From assembly GCA_016716715.1 (NCBI GenBank), contig JADJVE010000006.1:186001-250000 (forward strand): a stretch of DNA of 64,000 bases, read 5' to 3'. This document shows, piece by piece, positions 33,672 to 44,935 of this stretch (position 1 is its first letter; each line of letters opens with the position of its first letter). The translations under genes were made by a program, and so were the position numbers. A model generated the notes under the pieces. It had not been told where the DNA came from. It did no database searches and saw only the letters and a list, made by a program, of their open reading frames with translations. The stretch is from Acidobacteriota bacterium (lineage in GTDB: Bacteria > Acidobacteriota > Thermoanaerobaculia > UBA5066).

Positions 33672-35084
33672 TTAGACCCTCTTCTCCTTCCACTTCCCGC
33701 GCCGGAAGAGGAGCCCGCCCACGACGGCGAGCGTCGCGAACCCGAGGGTGATCGCGAGGAACACGCCGCGCGGGCCCATCCCCGCGCGCGAAGCGAGGAG
33801 GTGGGCGAGCGGGATCTCCCACAGCCAGAAGACGCCGAGGTTCACCACCGTCGGCGTCCACGTGTCGCCGGCCCCATTGAACGCGTTCACGAGGACCATG
33901 CCCCACGCGAAGAACGGAAAGCCCGCGGCGATGATGCGGAGCCCCATGGCGGCGATCGGCGCGATCGCAGGGTCGCGCGTGAAGAGCCCAACGAGCGCGC
34001 CCGGGAACGCCGCAAACACCGCTCCGACGGCGCCGAGGAAAGCCATGTTGTAGACGCCCGCGAGGAACACGGATCGCTCTGCGCGATCAGGGTGCTTCGC
34101 GCCGAGGTTCTGGCCGACGAGCGTCGCGGCCGCGTTCGACATCCCCCACGACGGCAGGATCGCGAAGATCACGATCCGGATCGCAATCGTGTAGCCCGCG
34201 AGGGCGGCGCTCCCGAAGCCCGCAAGGATTCGCACGAGGCCGATCCAGCTCGCGGTCCCGATCAGGGACTGGAAGATCGCGGCACCCGAGAGCTTCAGGA
34301 GCGCGAGCATCGTCTTCGGGTCGAGCACGAGGTGCTCGCGGCGGATCGCGATGCGGCCGGTTCCGCGCGCGAGGGTTACGAGCTGGAGAACGACCGCGAG
34401 GCCGCGGCCCGTCGTCGTGGCGACGGCGGCACCCGTGACGCCGAGCGCGGGGAACGGCCCGAGGCCGAAGATGAGGCACGGGTCGAGGACGAGGTTGCAG
34501 ATGTTCGCGAACCACAGGACGCGCATCGCGACCGTGGCGTCGCCCGCGCCGCGGAAGATCGCGTTGATGAGGAACAGGAGAACGATGACGACGTTCCCGC
34601 CGAGCATCACGGCCATGAACCCCGAGCCCGAGGCGACGACGTCGGGCCCCGCTCCCATGAACGCGAGGAGGCGCGGCGCCGCAAGCGCGCCCGCGACGCC
34701 GAGGGGCACGGCGATGAGGACGCCGACGGCGATCGCCTGCACAGCCGTCCGGGCTGCGCTCTCGCGGTCGCGCTCGCCGATGCGGCGCGCGACCATCGCC
34801 GTCGCCGCCATCGAGAGGCCGATCGCGAGCGAGTAGAGGATCGAGAGGATCGACTCCGTCAGGCCGACGGTTGCCACGGCGGCGGCGCCGAGCTTCGAAA
34901 GCCAGAACACGTCCACGACCGCGAAAACCGACTCGAGCGCCATCTCGAGGACCATCGGGATTGCGAGTAGGACGACCGCGCGGCCGACCGGCCCCTCGGT
35001 GAAGTCGGCGTGCCCGCCGCGCAGCGCCTCGCGCAGCGTCGCGAGGACGCCGGGGGCCGGCGGAAACTCGGCCGGAGAGGACAT
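33672..35084 (-). CDS. MATE-family multidrug/metabolite exporter
   Basis: 470 residues from ATG 35084. Twelve hydrophobic segments in two six-helix halves. NorM-type features: MVLEMALESVFAVVDVFWLS, GDATVAMRVLWFANICNLVL, GWGMSNAAATLVGQNLGAKH and FNGAGDTWTPTVVNL. These proteins swap cationic drugs or metabolites for Na+ or H+. No local partner suggests a specific cargo. Confidence 0.92.
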   Translation of the reverse strand: MSSPAEFPPAPGVLATLREALRGGHADFTEGPVGRAVVLLAIPMVLEMALESVFAVVDVFWLSKLGAAAVATVGLTESILSILYSLAIGLSMAATAMVARRIGERDRESAARTAVQAIAVGVLIAVPLGVAGALAAPRLLAFMGAGPDVVASGSGFMAVMLGGNVVIVLLFLINAIFRGAGDATVAMRVLWFANICNLVLDPCLIFGLGPFPALGVTGAAVATTTGRGLAVVLQLVTLARGTGRIAIRREHLVLDPKTMLALLKLSGAAIFQSLIGTASWIGLVRILAGFGSAALAGYTIAIRIVIFAILPSWGMSNAAATLVGQNLGAKHPDRAERSVFLAGVYNMAFLGAVGAVFAAFPGALVGLFTRDPAIAPIAAMGLRIIAAGFPFFAWGMVLVNAFNGAGDTWTPTVVNLGVFWLWEIPLAHLLASRAGMGPRGVFLAITLGFATLAVVGGLLFRRGKWKEKRV

Positions 35085-35127
35085 GGAGGAAAGGGTACCC
35101 GAGAGGGCCGCGAAGGTTGCCCGCGGA

Positions 35128-36232
35128 CTACACGTTGAACTTGAAGAGCATGACGTCGCCGTCCTGGACGACGTAGTCGCGCCCTTCCTGCCGCACGACG
35201 CCCGCCACGCGGGCCGCCGCCATGGAGCCGTGCTTCAGGAGGTCGTCGTACGCGACCGTCTCGGCCTTGATGAAGCCCTTCTCGAAGTCCGAGTGGATGA
35301 CGCCGGCTGCCTGCGGGGCCGTGTCGCCCGCGTGGATCGTCCACGCGCGCGCTTCCTTCTCGCCGGCCGTGAAGTACGTCCGGAGGCCGAGGAGGTGGTA
35401 CGCCGCGCGGATGAGCCGGCCGACGCCGGATTCGTCGACGCCGTGCGACGCGAGGTACTCCGTCGCGTCCTCGGGCGACAGCTCGCCGAGCTCGGCCTCG
35501 ATCTTCGCGGAGATCGCGACGGCCTCAGACCCGCTGTGCGCCGCCGCCCAGTCGCGCACCTTCTTGACGAGCGGGAGGTCGTCCGCGTGCGCGAGGTCGG
35601 CCTCGGCCACGTTGCAGGCGAAGAGCGTGGGCTTCATCGTGAGAAGGAAGAAGCCGCGCGCGGACGCCTTCTCGTCTTCCGTCAGGTCGAGCGTGAGGGC
35701 GGGCTTCCCGGAGTCGAGGTGCGGGATCAGCTTCTCGGCGACGGCCATCTGCGCCTTCGCCTCCTTCTGGCCGCCGCGGGCGAGCTTCTCGAGGCGCTCC
35801 TTCTGCTTGCCGACGGACTCGAGGTCCGCGAGGACGAGCTCCGTCGCGATCGTCTCGATGTCGGCGACGGGGTCGAGCGTGTCGGACACGTGGACGACGT
35901 CCTTGTCGTCGAAGCAGCGGACGACCTGGACGACGGCGTCCACCTCGCGGATGTGCGAGAGGAACTTGTTGCCGAGCCCCTCGCCCTTGCTCGCGCCCTT
36001 GACGAGGCCCGGCGATGTCGACGAACTCGAACGTCGCCGGGATCTGGACGGGCGTCTTCGCGATCTTCGCGAGCGGCTCGAGGCGCGCGTCGGGCACGGT
36101 CACGATGCCGACGTTCGGCTCGATCGTGCAGAACGGGTAGTTGGCCGCCTCGGCCTTGCGGGTCTTCGTCAGGGCGTTGAAGAGCGTCGACTTCCCGACG
36201 TTCGGGAGGCCGACGATACCGGCTCGGAGCAT
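35128..36232 (-). pseudogene. ychF: YchF/OLA1 GTPase, split by a frameshift
   Basis: The N-terminal part from ATG 36232 (AAAGGA upstream) has the G1 motif GLPNVGKS and NYPFCTIEPNVG, then TFEFVDIAG. At that point an extra C in the run 36008-36010 breaks the frame. The remaining residues resume in another frame (from about 36007 down to 35128; DAVVQVVRCFDDKDVVHVSD, TGS-like end VVQDGDVMLFKFNV). YchF is a near-universal ribosome-associated ATPase/GTPase, so a base-call error is the best explanation. Removing one C would give an uninterrupted protein of about 367 residues. Confidence 0.9.
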
Positions 36233-36300
36233 GGGGGTCCTTTCGGGGTGAGGCGCCGCGCGGACGCGGGCGCCGGGGGCGCAGAGGTTAGCATCCGCGC

Positions 36301-36789
36301 ATGAAGAAGACGACGCGCCCCGTGAGCCTCGCCCTCGGTGTCGCCCTCCTCGTCCTCGCGGCCGCGCCCGCGGAGGCCGCGAAGAAGCCGTCGAAGAAGA
36401 GCCCGCACACGCAGATCGTCGCGGTGTGCCGCGTCGAGACGGCGCCCGCCGAGAAGCTCCACAAGAACAACAATCGGACGTTCCTCGAGTTCGACGTGAC
36501 GATCGTGTCGTACGAGCGCGTGAAGGGCGACGCGGCCGCCGACCCGGCCCTCGCGATCCGGCAGGACCGGCGCATCCACGTCGTCCACGACCTCTCGTGC
36601 GGCGGCGAGCGCCTCGTCCTCGCGAAGGGCGACGCGGCCGAGATCCGCGGCGAGTACGTCGCCCCGGACAACGGCAAGGACCTCATCCACTTCACGCATC
36701 CGGCCGATGGCTCGTGCGGCACGAAGGGCGGCCACCCGGACGGTGGCATCCGGAAGATCGACGCGGCCGCCCTGAAGAAGGCCGCCTGA
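36301..36789 (+). CDS. Exported DUF3465-like protein
   Basis: 162 residues from ATG 36301. Signal peptide (LALGVALLVLAAAPAEA), then a small domain whose C-terminal half (GDAAEIRGEYVAPDNGKDLI, HFTHPADG, GGHPDGGIRKID) matches the DUF3465 pattern of GDxVEFxGEY and HPxGWI. These are small periplasmic or OB-fold-like proteins of unknown role. Translationally adjacent to aceK. Confidence 0.72.
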   Translation: MKKTTRPVSLALGVALLVLAAAPAEAAKKPSKKSPHTQIVAVCRVETAPAEKLHKNNNRTFLEFDVTIVSYERVKGDAAADPALAIRQDRRIHVVHDLSCGGERLVLAKGDAAEIRGEYVAPDNGKDLIHFTHPADGSCGTKGGHPDGGIRKIDAAALKKAA

Positions 36790-38505
36790 TCCCGGACGAC
36801 GCCGGCCGCACGGGCGCCGAGCGGCTCCTCGCCGCCTGGGACGCCTATTCGCGGGAGTTCGCCGCGATCACGCGCCGTGCGCCCGTGCGCTTCTCGGCGC
36901 GCGACTGGCGGGGCGTGCGCACGGACGCGCTCGAACGCCTCGAGCTCTACAAGAAGATGCTGGATCCGGCGCTCGCGGACCTCGGGAGAATCCTCGCCGC
37001 AGGCGTCGAGAACCCGGCCGTCTGGTCCGGGATGAAGGAGCGGTTCGCGGCGCTCGTCGCCGGCCGGCGGGACACCGAGCTCGTCGAGACGTTCTTCAAC
37101 TCGGCGTCGCGCCGCATCTTCCACACCGTCGGCGTCGACGACCGCGCCGAGTTCGTCCACCGTGAACCGACGCCGCTGCCCGTCGAGGCCGCGGGCCGCT
37201 TCCTCGCGTCGTTCGACGGGAGACCCGGGCGCGAGGCCGCGGTTCGGAGCGCGCTCTCCGTGTTCCCGTTCGCCGCGGGCTGGGAGGACCTTTCCCGCGA
37301 CGCGGCGCTCGCGACCCGCGCGCTCGAGAAGGTCCTTCGCGAGGCCTGGGGCTCCCCGGCCTTCGACGCGCTGGACGTGCTCCGGCCCGTCTTCTTCCGG
37401 GGCAAGGGCGCGTATCTCGTCGGCCGCGTGCGCCGCGAGGGCCGGCAGCGGCCCATCGTCTTCGCGCTCCTGAACCGGACGGGCCGCGTCGAGCTCGACG
37501 CCGTGCTCTGTGACGAGGACGAGGCCTCCATCGTCTTCAGCTTCACGCGCTCGTACTTCCACGTGGATGCCGAGCACCCCGCCGCTCTCGTCGGATTCCT
37601 CAAGACGGTCATGCCGAAGAAACCCGTCGGCGAGCTCTACAACGCCCTCGGCTTCAACAAGCACGGCAAGACGGAGCTCTACCGCGACCTCCTGCGTCAT
37701 CTCGCCGCCTCGAACGACCCCTTCGTCGAGGCGCCGGGCGCGCGCGGGATGGTCATGCTCGTTTTCACGCTCCCGTCCTACGACGTCGTCTTCAAGGTCA
37801 TCCGCGATTCCTTCGCGCCCCCGAAGACCGCGAGCCGACAGGACGTCCTCGACAAGTACCGCCTCGTCTTCCGGCACACGCGCGCCGGCCGGCTCGCCGA
37901 CGTCCAGGAGTTCGAGCACCTGTCGTTCCCCGTCGTCCGCTTCGATCCCGCGCTCCTCGAAATCCTCCTCGCGGGCGCCTCCGAAACGGTTGAGGTGCGC
38001 GGGGACGAAGTCGTCCTCAGGCACCTCTTCACGGAACGGCGCCTGACGCCCCTCGACATCGCGCTCCGGGACGCGCCTCCCGGAGAAGGCGCGCGCCGCG
38101 ATCTTCGACTTCGGCGAGGCGATCCGCGACCTCGCCAAGGCGAACGTCTTTCCCGGCGACCTCCTCCCGAAGAACTTCGGCCTCACGCGGCACGGGCGCG
38201 TCGTCTTCTACGACTACGACGAGATCGACTTCCTGACGGACGTGAACTTCCGCGAGCTGCCGGCGGGCGCCGACGAGGAGGCCGGCGGGGACGACGCCTC
38301 GTTCTACGTCGGCGAGCACGACGTCTTCCCCGAGGAGTTCCTGACGTTCATGGGCCTCCGGGGCGCCGCGCGCGAGGCGTTCCTCGAGAGGCATTCCGAC
38401 CTCCTCGGCGTCCGCTTCTGGCTGGACGCGCAGCGCAGGGAGCGCGCCGGCGAGATCGTGGACGTCTACCCGTACCCGCTCGAGGCGCGCCTCCGGCCCG
38501 ACTGA
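36786..38505 (+). pseudogene. aceK: Isocitrate dehydrogenase kinase/phosphatase, split by a frameshift
   Basis: The protein matches AceK from its N-terminus (AERLLAAWDAYSREFAAITR) through RRIFHTVGVDDRAEFVHR, FSFTRSYFHVDAEHPAALVG, the ATP/AMP region SYDVVFKVIRDSFAPPKTA, to LTPLDIALRDAPP. An extra C in the run 38079-38081 then breaks the frame. The rest continues in the next frame (IFDFGEAIRDLAKANVFPGD, LLPKNFGLTRHGRVVFYDYD, to 38505). No ATG/GTG/TTG lies near the N-terminus; CTG 36786 overlapping the preceding stop (CTGA) is the best start. AceK phosphorylates Icd to divert isocitrate into the glyoxylate shunt. Likely sequence error rather than decay. Confidence 0.9.
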
Positions 38506-38509
38506 ACGG

Positions 38510-39448
38510 TCAGCGGGCGCGAACGCGCCGCCACGCGCCGTACGCGCGCGGTCCGAGGAGGCTCACGAGCGCGAGGCGGCGCAGGTGCTTCGGCGAAGGG
38601 TGAAGCGCCGCCGCGCGCCTCAGGAGCGGCAGGACGTCTTCGCGCCCTGCGCCGGCCCCCGCCTCCATCGCGAGCGCCGCCTGCATCCCGAGCATCTTCG
38701 CGAGCGCGCGCCTCACGGCCGCCTCGCGGCCGGCGAGCGCGGGATGCGGCGGGTCGAGCAGGCGCTCGAGGATCGGGACGTTCAGGCGCACGCTCTCGAG
38801 GAGGCTCGCCGACGCGTTCTTCCCGTGGCGGCGGTACCGGTAGAGCGGCCGGTCGAGGTATCCCATGCGGTGCGTGAGCGAGAAGCGGAGCGCCATGTCC
38901 GTGTCCGCAGCGTAGCTGTCCGTCCCATAGGGCCCCACCTCGAGCAGCGCCGCGCGGCGGACGACGGGCGTCGAGCTGGCCCCGAGCTCGGAAGAGAGAA
39001 ATCCTTCGAAGGTGAATTCGGCACCGTGAAGACGGCGGCGCGAGATCTCTCCGGTGGGGGCGCCAGACGCGTCGATGAGAAGACGGGCGGTCGAAACCCA
39101 GTGAGTCTCTCTATTACCTTCTAAGAAATCCTCGGTCTCTTCGAGATACCTCGGTTCGAGGACGTCGTCGGATTCCAGGAACGCGACGAGGTCTGACGAC
39201 GTCGCTTCGAATCCCATGTTGTAGACGGCGCCAACACCCTTCCGCGCCGCGTGGAGGACGCGGATGCGGCTTCCGAAGCCCCGGAGTACCTCGAGCGTCC
39301 CGTCCGTCGAGCCGTCGTCCACGACCACGACGTCGTCGGGCGGCCGCGTCTGCGAGAGCGCGCTCTCCACGGCCTCGCCGACCCAGCGCACGTGCTGGTA
39401 CGACGGGACGACGACGGCGACGGAATTCGGGGCCCTCACGGCCGTCAC
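38510..39448 (-). CDS. GT2-family glycosyltransferase
   Basis: 312 residues from GTG 39448, overlapping the stop of the upstream glycosyltransferase (GTGA). GT-A fold: VAVVVPSYQHVRWVGEAVES, VVVVDDGSTDGTLEVL, AFLESDDVLEPRYLE (DxD-type), and a helical C-terminus. Adds a sugar to a lipid or protein acceptor on the cytosolic side. No clear acceptor gene is adjacent. Two copies of the dispersed AT-rich motif lie inside it, with rare codons TTA, AGA and AAT. Confidence 0.88.
   Translation of the reverse strand: MTAVRAPNSVAVVVPSYQHVRWVGEAVESALSQTRPPDDVVVVDDGSTDGTLEVLRGFGSRIRVLHAARKGVGAVYNMGFEATSSDLVAFLESDDVLEPRYLEETEDFLEGNRETHWVSTARLLIDASGAPTGEISRRRLHGAEFTFEGFLSSELGASSTPVVRRAALLEVGPYGTDSYAADTDMALRFSLTHRMGYLDRPLYRYRRHGKNASASLLESVRLNVPILERLLDPPHPALAGREAAVRRALAKMLGMQAALAMEAGAGAGREDVLPLLRRAAALHPSPKHLRRLALVSLLGPRAYGAWRRVRAR
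38996..39133. repeat. Two copies of the dispersed AT-rich motif in the glycosyltransferase gene
   Basis: Copy 38996-39020 on the plus strand (ATCCTTCGAAGGTGAATTC core) and copy 39109-39133 on the minus strand (GATTTCTTAGAAGGTAATAG core). Local GC is far below that of the gene. Confidence 0.55.
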
Positions 39449-40460
39449 GCGCGAACGGCCCTGAGGCGACGCTTGAGGCTCCGGAACGCCGCCGCCACCG
39501 AGCCCGTGCGCCACCAGCGGCTGAACGCGAGCTCGCCGCGCCGGAGCGCCGCGACGAGGCGGTGCCCGCCGGGCACGGAGGCGAAGGCGAGGTAGTACCA
39601 CCCGCGCAGGCGCCCCGGCCGGCGGGTCACGGCCCTCAGCAGGGCCGCGCGCGCGGCCGGAAGGTCCTCGCCCCTCACGAGGAGCTCGCGGCCCAGCCGG
39701 AGGTTTTCCTTGCCGACGATCTTCCGCATCGGCCGCCGGAACTCTCCGGCGAACTCCGGGTGCGACGCCTCGAGGAGCTCGAGGGACCTGACGGACTCGT
39801 GCGCGTTCGCGAGGACGTCTCCGCTGGAGTTCCCCGCGTGGCGCCGGTAGAGAAGAAGCGCCCGCGGGTCCTGGCGGAGCGCGGTCGCGCGGGACAGCCG
39901 CAGCCACAGGTGGCAGTCTTCGTTTCCGCGGAGCGTCTCGTCGAACCCGCCGGCGGCGAGGAAGCGTCGCGCGCGACGAGCGGCGTGCAGATCGTCCCGA
40001 CGTCTCCCTCGAGCAGCCCCACCGTCGTGTAGGAAGGGCCGGGCGTCTTCTTGTGGATGACGTGCGCCGTCCGCTGCCCGTCCTCGTAGACGCGGACGCC
40101 GAAGCACAGGAGGCCGGCGTCCGGGTTCGCGGCGAGGTGCTCCTCGGCCGCCGCGAGGTAGCCCGGCTCGAAGAGGTCATCCGCGTCGAGGAACGCGATC
40201 CAGATCCCGCGCGCCTCGCGTACTCCGCGGTTTCGGGCAGCCGACGGCCCGGCGTTCGGGCCCGTGAAGACGCGGACGGCCGCCCCAAACCCCTCGGCGA
40301 CCGCCCGGGTGGCGTCCACCGAGCCGTCATCCACGACGACGACCTCGAGGGGGCCGGGGACCTGCGCGAGAGCGCTCCGGACGGCCTCGCCCAGGGTCTT
40401 CTCGGCGTTGAAGGCGGGGATCACGACGCTGTACGTCCGCGGCGGACTGGGGTCGCCCAT
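39445..40460 (-). pseudogene. GT2-family glycosyltransferase, split by a frameshift
   Basis: From ATG 40460 (GGAG upstream): TYSVVIPAFNAEKTLGEAVR, VVVVDDGSVDATRAV, WIAFLDADDLFEPGYLAAAE, GTICTPLVARD. A base appears missing at about 39964-39968; the continuation in the next frame reads RFLAAGGFDETLRGNEDCHL then LRLSRATALRQDPRALLLYR and runs to 39445. The two parts together form an ordinary GT2 enzyme of about 338 residues, a paralog of its downstream neighbour. Confidence 0.85.
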
Positions 40461-40562
40461 GGTCTCCAGTCTAGGCGCGAAGCCCCCGGGATGATTCAAC
40501 CGCTTCGTTGCCCGGGCCCTGCCCGGCCCCTATGATTCGCGCCCGAACAAAGGAGGACGCTC

Positions 40563-41864
<1,302 letters not shown>

Positions 41865-41875
41865 GAGACCGCCAC

Positions 41876-42733
41876 ATGAACGTCCTCGTCCTCGGAGGCA
41901 CCGGCACCGTCGGATCCCACGTGGTCCGGGAGCTTCTCAAGAGGGGCGCGGACGTTTCGGTCCTGACCCGCGACGTGAAAAAGCCGCTCGCGGCCGGCGC
42001 CAAGCCGGTCGCGGGCGATCTCCTCGATCCCGCGACGATCCGCTCGGCGTTCGCGGGCCGCGACGCGGTCTTCCTCCTCACGGCACTGGGCGCGGGCGAG
42101 TGTCACGAGGGCCTCATGGCCGTCAACGGCTGCCGGCTCGGCGGCGTGAAGAAGGTCGTGTTCCTCTCCGTTCACCGCGTGGACGAGGCACCGCACCTGC
42201 CGCACTTCGGCGCGAAGCTCCCGATCGAGACCGCGATCAAGGCTTCGGGGATCCCGTTCACGATCCTCCGGCCGAACAACTTCTACCAGAACGACCTCTG
42301 GTACAGGGACGCCATGCTTTCCTACGGCGTCTACCCGCAGCCATTCGGGGACGTCGGCCTCTCGCGCGTGGACGTGCGCGACATCGCCGAGGCGGCCGCG
42401 CTCGCGCTCACGACGGACGCGGCGAAGGACGAGACGGTCAATCTCGTCGGGCCGGAGCTCCTGACCGCGACAGGCACGGCCGCGACCTGGGGCGGCGTCC
42501 TCGGGCGCAAGATCGCCTACGGCGGGAACGACCTCGACGCGTGGGAGAAGGCGTCGCTCGCATTCCTGCCGGCCTTCGCCGTGTTCGACTTCCGGCTCAT
42601 GTACCAGTTCTTCCAGGAGAAGGGCCTCAAGGCGGCTCCCGAGGACGTCGCGCGCCTCACGGCGCTCCTCGGCCACGCGCCGCGCCGCTTCGACGAGTTC
42701 GCGGCCGAGACCGCCCGCGCCTGGAGCGCCTGA
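41876..42733 (+). CDS. NmrA-like NAD(P)-binding protein
   Basis: 285 residues from ATG 41876 (TAGGAG upstream), 11 bases after icd. Rossmann motif VLGGTGTVGSHVVRELLKRG, then DLLDPATIRSAFAGRDAVFL and IPFTILRPNNFYQND, typical of NmrA/azoreductase-like short-chain reductases without the classical YxxxK pair. A redox sensor or quinone reductase role is possible; the substrate is unknown. Confidence 0.85.
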   Translation: MNVLVLGGTGTVGSHVVRELLKRGADVSVLTRDVKKPLAAGAKPVAGDLLDPATIRSAFAGRDAVFLLTALGAGECHEGLMAVNGCRLGGVKKVVFLSVHRVDEAPHLPHFGAKLPIETAIKASGIPFTILRPNNFYQNDLWYRDAMLSYGVYPQPFGDVGLSRVDVRDIAEAAALALTTDAAKDETVNLVGPELLTATGTAATWGGVLGRKIAYGGNDLDAWEKASLAFLPAFAVFDFRLMYQFFQEKGLKAAPEDVARLTALLGHAPRRFDEFAAETARAWSA

Positions 42734-42755
42734 GCTTCACGGTAGGATCGCGCCC

Positions 42756-43250
42756 ATGAAGAAGGGCGCACGGCCTCTCGTCGGGGTCGTCATGGGCTCC
42801 ACCTCCGACTGGGAGACGATGCGGCACGCCGCCGAGACTCTGGAGCGCTTCGGCGTTCCGTACGAGAAACGCGTCGTCTCGGCTCACCGGACGCCGAAGC
42901 TCCTCGCGTCGTACGCCGCCGACGCCGAGGCACGCGGCCTCGAGGTCATCGTCGCGGGAGCGGGCGGCGCCGCGCACCTGCCCGGCATGCTCGCGGCGCA
43001 GACGGCCGTGCCCGTCCTCGGTGTCCCCGTCGAGAGCCGCGCGCTGAAGGGCCTCGACTCCCTCCTCTCGATCGCCCAGATGCCCGCCGGCGTGCCCGTC
43101 GGCACGCTCGCGATCGGAAAGTCCGGCGCGACGAACGCGGGCCTCCTCGCCGTCGCGATCCTGTCGAACAGCCGGCCCGCGCTCCGCAGGAAGCTCACGG
43201 CCTTCCGATCAAAACAGACCCGGAGGGTCTTGCAGTCCCGGCTGCCGTGA
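42756..43250 (+). CDS. purE: N5-carboxyaminoimidazole ribonucleotide mutase
   Basis: 164 residues from ATG 42756. Class I PurE signature GVVMGSTSDWETM, VSAHRTPKLLASYA, AGAGGAAHLPGMLAAQTAVP. It rearranges N5-CAIR to CAIR in purine synthesis. Coupled to purK by a GTGA overlap. Confidence 0.96.
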   Translation: MKKGARPLVGVVMGSTSDWETMRHAAETLERFGVPYEKRVVSAHRTPKLLASYAADAEARGLEVIVAGAGGAAHLPGMLAAQTAVPVLGVPVESRALKGLDSLLSIAQMPAGVPVGTLAIGKSGATNAGLLAVAILSNSRPALRRKLTAFRSKQTRRVLQSRLP

Positions 43251-44386
43251 AGATCGTCCCGCCCGGCTCGACGGTCGGCATCCTCGGGAGCGGCCAGCTC
43301 GGCCGCATGTTCGCGTTGTCGGCCCGGGCGATGGGCTACCGCGTCCACACGTACTCGCCCGAGGAGGACTCTCCGACGGGACACGTCGCCGACGTAGAGG
43401 TCTCCGCGCCATACGACGACCTCGACCGGCTCAAGGAGTTCGCGAAGGGCCTCGACGTCCTCACGTTCGAGTTCGAGAACGTCCCGAGGGCGGCGCTGGA
43501 CGCGCTCGAATCTCTCGTTCCCATTCGGCCCGGCGCGGAAGCTCTTTTTGTTTCTCAGAATAGAGAGAGAGAAAAGGAGTTTCTTAGAAAGGTGAATGTC
43601 CCCGTCGCGCGGTGGGCCATGGTGCGCACGAGCGAGGAACTCGCTTCGGCCCTCTCCTCCGTGGGCGCCCCCTCCGTCCTCAAGACGGCCGCATTCGGGT
43701 ACGACGGGAAGGGCCAGGCGAGGGTTCATTCGAAGAATCTCTCGGAGGCGGATTCGGCATGGGCCGCTCTCGGTCGTGTGTCGTGCGTCCTGGAGGCGTT
43801 CGTGGACTTCCAGCGCGAGGTCTCCGTCATCGCGGCACGCGGTCTCGACGGCGAAGTCGCCTTCTTTCCCGTCTTTGAGAACGAACACTCCCGCCACATC
43901 CTCGACGTGACGACGGCCCCCGCCCCTCTTACCCATTCAGAAGAAACTCTTGCTCACGAGATCGCAAGGACGATCCTCGACGCGCTCTCCTACGTCGGCG
44001 TCCTCTGCATCGAGCTTTTCCACACCGCCGACGGCCGCCTCCTCGTGAACGAGATCGCGCCGCGCCCGCACAACTCCGGGCACCTCACGATCGACGCCTG
44101 CGTGACGAGCCAGTTCGAGCAGCAGCTGCGCGCCGTCTGCGGCCTGCCGCTCGGCTCGACGGAGCTGCTCCGTCCTGCCGCGATGGCGAACCTGCTCGGC
44201 GACCTCTGGGCCGGCGGCCCGCCGCGCTGGGAGAAGGCCTGCGCCGTGCCGGGCGTCGCCCTCCACCTCTATGGCAAGAAGGAGCCCCGGCCGGGCCGGA
44301 AGATGGGCCACCTGACGGCTCTCGCAGCGTCACCCGAGGAGGCGCGCCGAAAGGCGCTCGACGCGCGGGCGTCCCTCCTGCGCTAA
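43247..44386 (+). CDS. purK: N5-carboxyaminoimidazole ribonucleotide synthase
   Basis: 379 residues from GTG 43247. ATP-grasp fold: VGILGSGQLGRMFALSARAM, VLKTAAFGYDGKGQARVHS, EAFVDFQREVSVIAARG, NEIAPRPHNSGHLTIDACVT. It carboxylates AIR with bicarbonate and ATP, the step before PurE. Codons at 43525-43600, 43719-43743 and 43927-43951 are unusually AT-rich (TTT, AGA, AAT) where copies of the dispersed motif fall. Confidence 0.96.
   Translation: MKIVPPGSTVGILGSGQLGRMFALSARAMGYRVHTYSPEEDSPTGHVADVEVSAPYDDLDRLKEFAKGLDVLTFEFENVPRAALDALESLVPIRPGAEALFVSQNREREKEFLRKVNVPVARWAMVRTSEELASALSSVGAPSVLKTAAFGYDGKGQARVHSKNLSEADSAWAALGRVSCVLEAFVDFQREVSVIAARGLDGEVAFFPVFENEHSRHILDVTTAPAPLTHSEETLAHEIARTILDALSYVGVLCIELFHTADGRLLVNEIAPRPHNSGHLTIDACVTSQFEQQLRAVCGLPLGSTELLRPAAMANLLGDLWAGGPPRWEKACAVPGVALHLYGKKEPRPGRKMGHLTALAASPEEARRKALDARASLLR
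43575..43951. repeat. Three copies of the dispersed AT-rich motif in purK
   Basis: Copy 43575-43599 on the plus strand (TTTCTTAGAAAGGTGAATG), copy 43719-43743 on the minus strand (GAGATTCTTCGAATGAACC) and copy 43927-43951 on the minus strand (GAGTTTCTTCTGAATGGGT). Confidence 0.55.
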
Positions 44387-44398
44387 ATTCGCCGGGCC

Positions 44399-44932
44399 AT
44401 GACGAAACGCACGCCGCTCGCTCTCGCTCTCCTGCTCGGCTCCGGCCTCGCCGCGGCCGCCGGCATCCCCGAGACGCTCGACGCCACGAACTACAGGCGC
44501 CTCTCGCCGAGCCTCGCCGTCGCCGGCAGGCCGTCGCCCGAGGCCCTCGCGAAGCTCAAGGAATCCGGCTTCCGGACCGCGATCGACCTGCGACAGCCCG
44601 CCGAGGGCGTCTCGATCACGCGCGAGGCGGTCGAGGCGCAGGGTCTGGCCTTCGCCTCCGTCCCCGTCTCCCCCGACACGTTCTCGCTGGCCGACGTCCA
44701 GAAGGTCGAGGCCGTCCTCGGCGACCAGAAAGCCGCGCCCGTCCTCCTCTTCTGCTCCTCGAGCAACCGCGTCGGGGGCGTGATCGCCGTCATCGAGTAC
44801 CGGAGGGGGCGCTCGAAGGACGAGGCAATCGCCGAGGGAAAGAAGGCCGGCCTGAAGAGCTCCGCAATGGAGAAGGCCGCCCTGCGCGTGATGGACCAGA
44901 CACCGGCGGCCGCCGCGAAGGGCGCGAAGTAG
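44399..44932 (+). CDS. Exported DUF442/PTP-like phosphatase-domain protein
   Basis: 177 residues from ATG 44399. Signal peptide (LALALLLGSGLAAAAG), then a Blh-like/PTP-fold domain: YRRLSPSLAVAGRPSPEALA, KLKESGFRTAIDLRQPAEG, and the P-loop-like LLFCSSSNRVGGV. The usual HCxxxxxR loop is FCSSSNR, keeping Cys and Arg but not His. Relatives act in sulfide or phosphate chemistry; the role here is unknown. Confidence 0.8.
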   Translation: MTKRTPLALALLLGSGLAAAAGIPETLDATNYRRLSPSLAVAGRPSPEALAKLKESGFRTAIDLRQPAEGVSITREAVEAQGLAFASVPVSPDTFSLADVQKVEAVLGDQKAAPVLLFCSSSNRVGGVIAVIEYRRGRSKDEAIAEGKKAGLKSSAMEKAALRVMDQTPAAAAKGAK

Positions 44933-44935
44933 CCC

